Shown here piece after piece: positions 60,449 to 64,000 of a stretch of DNA of 64,000 bases; position 1 is the stretch's first letter; every line of letters starts with the position of its first letter. The position numbers and the translations under genes were made by a program. Where the stretch lies: contig NZ_JAUNLS010000003.1 in the NCBI RefSeq assembly GCF_030532325.1, positions 90,641 through 154,640 on the forward strand, in the 5' to 3' direction. The notes under the pieces are model-generated. The model was given only the letters and a program-made list of their open reading frames with translations, was not told where the DNA came from and searched no databases. Origin of the DNA: Corynebacterium sp. Its GTDB lineage: Bacteria > Actinomycetota > Actinomycetes > Mycobacteriales > Mycobacteriaceae.

Positions 60449-60790
60449 GTGATTCGTACACAGAACCGAGAGCGGCATGCGGCTACCTGCCAATGGTGCG
60501 GTAAGGACATCGCTCAAGGCGGCAGGGGACGGCCACGCAAGTTCTGCTCGGCGTCGTGTAAGCAGCGCGCCTACGAACAACGACATAATGTAGTCGGCAC
60601 GTCAATCCCGGCTGAGGCGGTCATTCTCACACCGGAAAGGGCAGATGCCCTGCGTGATGGCCTTTTTGAGCTGCGGTGTTCCGCGGAGGATATCGCCACC
60701 GCGGCCGCTGAAGGTGGCAGCCCGGAGGAGATCTCGGAACTGTGTGAAGAATTGGTCGCGCTCGCGCGTCGGCTCGAGGAATTGAGATAG
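60449..60790 (+). CDS. Small zinc-finger protein
   Basis: 113 residues from GTG 60449; longer frames upstream cross the promoter. A compact zinc-finger C-X2-C ... C-X3-C (TCQWCGKDI, then KFCSASCKQRAYEQR) is followed by a helical C-terminus (LTPERADALRDGLFEL ... EELVALARRLEEL). It may bind DNA or a protein; function unknown. It starts divergently from rbpA and ends five bases before the YceI gene. Confidence 0.8.
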   Translation: MIRTQNRERHAATCQWCGKDIAQGGRGRPRKFCSASCKQRAYEQRHNVVGTSIPAEAVILTPERADALRDGLFELRCSAEDIATAAAEGGSPEEISELCEELVALARRLEELR

Positions 60791-60795
60791 GAAGA

Positions 60796-61494
60796 ATGAA
60801 GAAACTTCTGGGCAACCGCAAACTGGTGATCAGCATCTTCGTGGTGCTCATCGTGGCCTGCAGCATGGTCGCGCTGGGCCCGTTGGCGTACTCGCTCTAT
60901 ATGGGTCGCGGCGTTAAGACCGAGCCCATCAACGCCGAGCACACCAAACCGGCCACCACGGAGCTGGACGGTTCGTGGCGCGTGGTCAAGGGCAGCCCGC
61001 ACAACTTCACCTCGGTGGGCTTTACTATCGATGAAATCCTGCCCGCAGAAAAGACTGCCACCTCCGGGTCCACCAAGGACGTCACCGGCCAGGCGGAGAT
61101 CAAGGGCACCACGGTGGAGGAAGCATCCATCGTGGTGAACATGGACGAGCTGACCACGGACAAGAAGGTCCGTGACCAGAACATGAAGACCAAGCTCTTT
61201 GAAACCTCCACGTACCCGGCGGCATCTTTCACGCTGACCAAGCCAGTGGATCTGGCTGAGGTTCCCGCGGATGGCTCGCTGGGCAAGGTCGAACTCACCG
61301 GTGACTTGGAGATTCACGGCGTGTCCAAGGAGATCACCCAGGAGTTTGAGGTTGCCCGCGACGGTGAGACGATCCTTCTGGGCGGCGACATCCCGGTGAA
61401 CCGCCTGGAGTATGGTATCGAGACTCCGGAGATGATCGCGGCGAAGATCTCTGAGGTCGGCGCCATCAACGTGCGCGTGACTCTGCAGAAGTAA
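60796..61494 (+). CDS. YceI-family protein with N-terminal membrane anchor
   Basis: 232 residues. The N-terminal TM helix (LVISIFVVLIVACSMVALG) is followed by the YceI lipocalin-like beta-barrel (SWRVVKGSPHNFTSVGF ... LTGDLEIHGVSKEITQEFE), which binds isoprenoid-like lipids in related proteins. The barrel is probably extracytoplasmic. It precedes a small membrane protein at ten bases. Confidence 0.92.
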   Translation: MKKLLGNRKLVISIFVVLIVACSMVALGPLAYSLYMGRGVKTEPINAEHTKPATTELDGSWRVVKGSPHNFTSVGFTIDEILPAEKTATSGSTKDVTGQAEIKGTTVEEASIVVNMDELTTDKKVRDQNMKTKLFETSTYPAASFTLTKPVDLAEVPADGSLGKVELTGDLEIHGVSKEITQEFEVARDGETILLGGDIPVNRLEYGIETPEMIAAKISEVGAINVRVTLQK

Positions 61495-61504
61495 ACGAGG
61501 GACC

Positions 61505-61669
61505 ATGAGCATTCAACGCATGATTCCTTTCATTTGGCTGCGGCTGGTTCTTTTGGTGGCCTTTGGCATCTTCGTGGCCGTCGAGGGGCTGTGGTGGGTG
61601 GCGCTTGTGGCGCTCGCATTGTGTGGACTCAGCGTGTGGCAATTGGTCATCGCGTATCGCCAGCGATAG
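61505..61669 (+). CDS. Small two-TM membrane protein
   Basis: 54 residues (start MSIQRMIPFIWLRL), almost entirely two TM helices (about 8-28 and 30-50). No family recognised. A purine-rich GAGGGA lies close before ATG 61505. It is 10 bases downstream of the YceI gene and probably its operon partner. Strong hairpin downstream. Confidence 0.65.
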   Translation: MSIQRMIPFIWLRLVLLVAFGIFVAVEGLWWVALVALALCGLSVWQLVIAYRQR

Positions 61670-61698
61670 CTCACGCACTCACCGGACAATCACCTACC

Positions 61699-61739
61699 AA
61701 CCCGCCCCTTTACGTAACAGTGACGTAAAGGGGCGGGTT
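61699..61739. terminator. 17-base-stem hairpin after the YceI operon
   Basis: Perfect 17-base stem (61699-61715 with 61723-61739), seven-base loop AACAGTG. No T-run follows on the plus strand. It is strong enough to end transcription, but could also protect the mRNA 3' end. Confidence 0.7.
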
Positions 61740-61793
61740 ACTGCACCCGGTGGACGCAGCGGACACGGGCCGGGATCCGTATATTATTGTCCG

Positions 61794-61807
61794 ATAATGT
61801 ACATTAT
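61794..61807. promoter_or_regulatory. Palindromic operator candidate upstream of the FAD oxidase gene
   Basis: ATAATGTACATTAT is a perfect 14-base palindrome, 93 bases before the start of the downstream gene, in a locally AT-rich patch; an additional ATTAT-N6-ATAAT pair surrounds it. Confidence 0.5.
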
Positions 61808-61839
61808 GTCATTTCATGCGGATGGCGTTCCCCCCTCAT

Positions 61840-61858
61840 TTGCGTAGAGTCTGCGCAA
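61840..61858 (+). promoter_or_regulatory. Promoter -10 in a near-palindrome
   Basis: The 19-base segment TTGCG-TAGAGTCTG-CGCAA pairs with itself except at positions 6 and 14 and the centre. It covers a TAGAGT -10 (61845-61850). A repressor on it would block RNA polymerase. Leader to the start about 45 bases. Confidence 0.5.
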
Positions 61859-61899
61859 ACCCTCCGTGCGCGGCGCCCGCACGTACTACGTTGATAGCC

Positions 61900-64000
61900 A
61901 TGGATAAGCTCTTCAGCCCTGACCCCGCCTTCATCTCTCGCCCCCGCGGCGCCGAACCCGAGCACGACGCCGTCCCCCTCAAATACCTCAACGGCTCGCC
62001 GGTTGATCTCATCGCTGACATGGAAGCCATCGTCGGCGTCGAGAACGTCCACGGGCGCCTGAGTGATCTCGTCCGTTATTCCTCCGATGCGGGCCCGTAT
62101 CGCGCTATTCCGAATACCGTGGTCTCACCCCGCAACGCGGCGGATCTTTCGGCGCTCATGCGCTACTGCACGGCCACCGGCCGCCACATGACCTTCCGCG
62201 CGGCCGGCACCTCGCTCAACGGGCAGGCCATGGGCGATGACATCCTCGTCGACGTCAAGACCAACTTCACAGGCATGGAGATCCGCAAGGACGGCCAGGC
62301 GCTGTGGTCGCGTCCCGGCGTCATTCTGGGCGACGCCCAAGCGGTCCTCGGGCGCCACGGCTTCATGCTGGGCCCGGATCCGGGCTCGACCTCGGTGTGC
62401 ACCATCGGCGGCGTGCTGGCGGATAACTCCGGCGGCATGCGTTGCTCGCTGGAACGTGACGCCTACCACAGTGTGGAAGAACTGACCTTCGTGCTGCCTT
62501 CGGGCAGCATCGTCAACACCGCGCATGGCGACGCCGCCTTCCAAGCCCAAGAGCCAGAATTGCACGCTGAGCTGCTGCGATTCCGCGATAAGCTGCGCGC
62601 AGACACGGAGATGGTGGAGTTCTTACGCCGCAAGTTCTCCATCCGCAACACCAACGGCATCCGCATCGACGCCTTCCTCGACGAGGACGAGCCGGTGCAC
62701 ATTCTCAAACGCCTCCTCGTGGGCTCCGAGGGTATCTTCGGCGCCATTGTGGAATCCGTCATCCGCACGGTCAAGCTGCCGCGTGTCAAGGCCACCACCT
62801 GGGTTGAACTGCCGAATCTCCGCGACGCCGCCAACTTTGTCCACCCCATTATGGAGACCGGCGCGGAGGCCTGCGAGTTGCTCGTCGCCCCGGTCATGCG
62901 ACGCTCCGCCGAGCACTACTCCCACGCGCCGGAGACCTGGCGCGAGCTTGACGACGACGCCGCAGCACTACTCGTGGAGATCGGCGGCGGAGACGAGCAG
63001 GAGTTGGACGAGGCCATGGAGCGCCTCAAGGGCGTCCTCAAGGATGCTCCCCTGCTGCGCCCGCTGGAATTCGAGACCTCCGCGGAGGGCATGCGGGGTG
63101 CCTGGGAGCTGCGCAACGGCCTCTACGGACTGCTGGGCGCCGAGCGCCCGCAAGGAAGCGCCTACATCACCGAGGACGTCTGCTTCCCGCCGGCGGAGAT
63201 CGGCAACGCGGCCGCGGACCTGCTTGACCTGCAGCACAAGTACGGCTACCCGGAGTCCGTCATGGGCCACGCCGCCTTTGGCAACCTGCACTTCTTCCTC
63301 ACCCCGAAGCTGGATGATGACGCCGAACGCGCCGCCTACGGCGACTTCCTTGAAGAACTCTCCGAGTTGGTCATCGACAAGTACCAGGGCTCGATGAAGG
63401 CCGAGCACGGCACCGGCGTGAACATGGCGCCCTTCCTGGAGCGCGAATGGGGCACGCAGGCCTACGAGCTCTTCTGGGAGATCAAGAAACTGCTCGATCC
63501 CCACGGCATCCTGGCGCCCAACGTCAAGCTCAGCCGCGATTCCTCCGTGCACCTGCGCAACTTCAAGTCCTTCCCCAAGGTCGAGCCGATGATCAACCCC
63601 TGCGTGGAGTGTGGCTTCTGCGAGCCGGTGTGTCCCTCCCGCCACGCCACGGTCACCCCGCGCCAGCGCATCGTTCTGCGCCGCGAGATGGCCCGCCAGC
63701 CCCAGGGCTCCGAGGTGCTGGCCAAGCTGCAGGAGGAGTATCAGTACGACGCCGTCGACATGTGTGCCGCCGATGGCACCTGTTCTATCCCCTGCCCCAT
63801 CAGCATCGATACCGGCTCGGTGATGAAACAGCTGCGCGCCCAGCAAGCAGGACCCTCGGCCAACAAGGTGGCGCTGAGCACCGCCGAGCGCTGGGACGTG
63901 GTGGAGAAATTGGCGCGCGCCGGTGTCATCTCCGCCAACAAGATCCCGCACCAGCCGCTCAAGCTGGGGGCGAACATGGCACGCAATGTCATCTCGCCGG
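61900..64000 (+). CDS. FAD-linked oxidoreductase with C-terminal Fe-S domain (D-lactate/glycolate dehydrogenase type), 3' end outside window
   Basis: 700 residues visible. FAD-binding type 4 domain (about 60-215; MTFRAAGTSLNGQAMGDD and STSVCTIGGVLADNSGG), FAD-oxidase C-terminal domain (about 250-545; FITED-like region and HAAFGNLHFFL), then Fe-S motifs CVECGFCEPVCPSR (from about residue 568) and CAADGTCSIPCP (about 622). This is the GlcD-GlpC fusion layout of quinone-linked D-lactate or 2-hydroxyacid dehydrogenases; the substrate is not certain. ATG 61900 has no clear ribosome site. Two palindromes upstream suggest regulation. Confidence 0.87.
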   Translation, partial: MDKLFSPDPAFISRPRGAEPEHDAVPLKYLNGSPVDLIADMEAIVGVENVHGRLSDLVRYSSDAGPYRAIPNTVVSPRNAADLSALMRYCTATGRHMTFRAAGTSLNGQAMGDDILVDVKTNFTGMEIRKDGQALWSRPGVILGDAQAVLGRHGFMLGPDPGSTSVCTIGGVLADNSGGMRCSLERDAYHSVEELTFVLPSGSIVNTAHGDAAFQAQEPELHAELLRFRDKLRADTEMVEFLRRKFSIRNTNGIRIDAFLDEDEPVHILKRLLVGSEGIFGAIVESVIRTVKLPRVKATTWVELPNLRDAANFVHPIMETGAEACELLVAPVMRRSAEHYSHAPETWRELDDDAAALLVEIGGGDEQELDEAMERLKGVLKDAPLLRPLEFETSAEGMRGAWELRNGLYGLLGAERPQGSAYITEDVCFPPAEIGNAAADLLDLQHKYGYPESVMGHAAFGNLHFFLTPKLDDDAERAAYGDFLEELSELVIDKYQGSMKAEHGTGVNMAPFLEREWGTQAYELFWEIKKLLDPHGILAPNVKLSRDSSVHLRNFKSFPKVEPMINPCVECGFCEPVCPSRHATVTPRQRIVLRREMARQPQGSEVLAKLQEEYQYDAVDMCAADGTCSIPCPISIDTGSVMKQLRAQQAGPSANKVALSTAERWDVVEKLARAGVISANKIPHQPLKLGANMARNVISP

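Overview
The window is high-GC actinobacterial DNA and almost certainly comes from a Corynebacterium chromosome. Three things point there: the acn/acnR pair with its operator, a mycothiol ligase (mshC), and a pupylation cluster that has no proteasome core genes and whose Pup ends in Glu. Gene order also follows blocks known from Corynebacterium glutamicum and Mycobacterium tuberculosis: hemH - NlpC/P60 - Rv1476-like - acn - acnR; PEBP - pyrD - lppL - uppP - mshC; recB-like - trmI - arc - dop - pup - pafABC - tatAC - helY - pepQ; fxsA - lnt - ppm1 - rbpA. No phage, transposase, plasmid functions or CRISPR array were seen.

Layout. 1-6096: Suf Fe-S assembly operon (end of sufR, sufBDCSUT), closed by a strong hairpin. 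6246-12690: ABC-F ATPase, a DUF711/ACT pair, an SDR-like protein, two related two-TM membrane proteins and the TetR regulator acnR. 12853-15923: aconitase with its promoter and a near-perfect AcnR operator. 16051-20926: Rv1476-like membrane protein, about 1.4 kb without a supportable gene, a secreted NlpC/P60 peptidoglycan hydrolase and ferrochelatase. 20949-27707: uncharacterised conserved genes, two DedA/TVP38 membrane proteins, a 13E12-type HNH nuclease, tRNA-Leu(GAG) and a PEBP protein. 27729-34965: pyrD/lppL, uppP, mshC, a HAD phosphatase, hisE-hisG. 35079-39958: aspA with a C4-dicarboxylate carrier (aspartate to fumarate and exchange), then fhs. 39955-54249: RecB-like nuclease, M18 aminopeptidase, trmI, then arc-dop-pup-pafA-pafB-pafC-tatA-tatC-helY. 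54288-61669: Xaa-Pro peptidase, SDR, a CobG-like fragment, fxsA-lnt-ppm1 (lipoprotein acylation and mannosyl donor synthesis), rbpA, a small zinc-finger protein, YceI. 61900-64000: the 5' part of a FAD/Fe-S oxidoreductase of the D-lactate/glycolate dehydrogenase type, running off the window.

Recurring theme. Many genes start 6-8 nt after a TANNNT -10 hexamer with no Shine-Dalgarno sequence, so their mRNAs are probably leaderless; I used this to choose several starts.

Most of the window is ordinary core genome. The points most worth a second look are: pupylation cut loose from degradation (Pup ending GGE, Arc without the C-terminal GQYL tail, no prcBA); the 1.4-kb gene-free stretch before the NlpC/P60 gene; operator-like palindromes before the FAD oxidase; the acn leader palindrome and the terminator between acn and acnR; and the uncharacterised paralogous membrane-protein pair.
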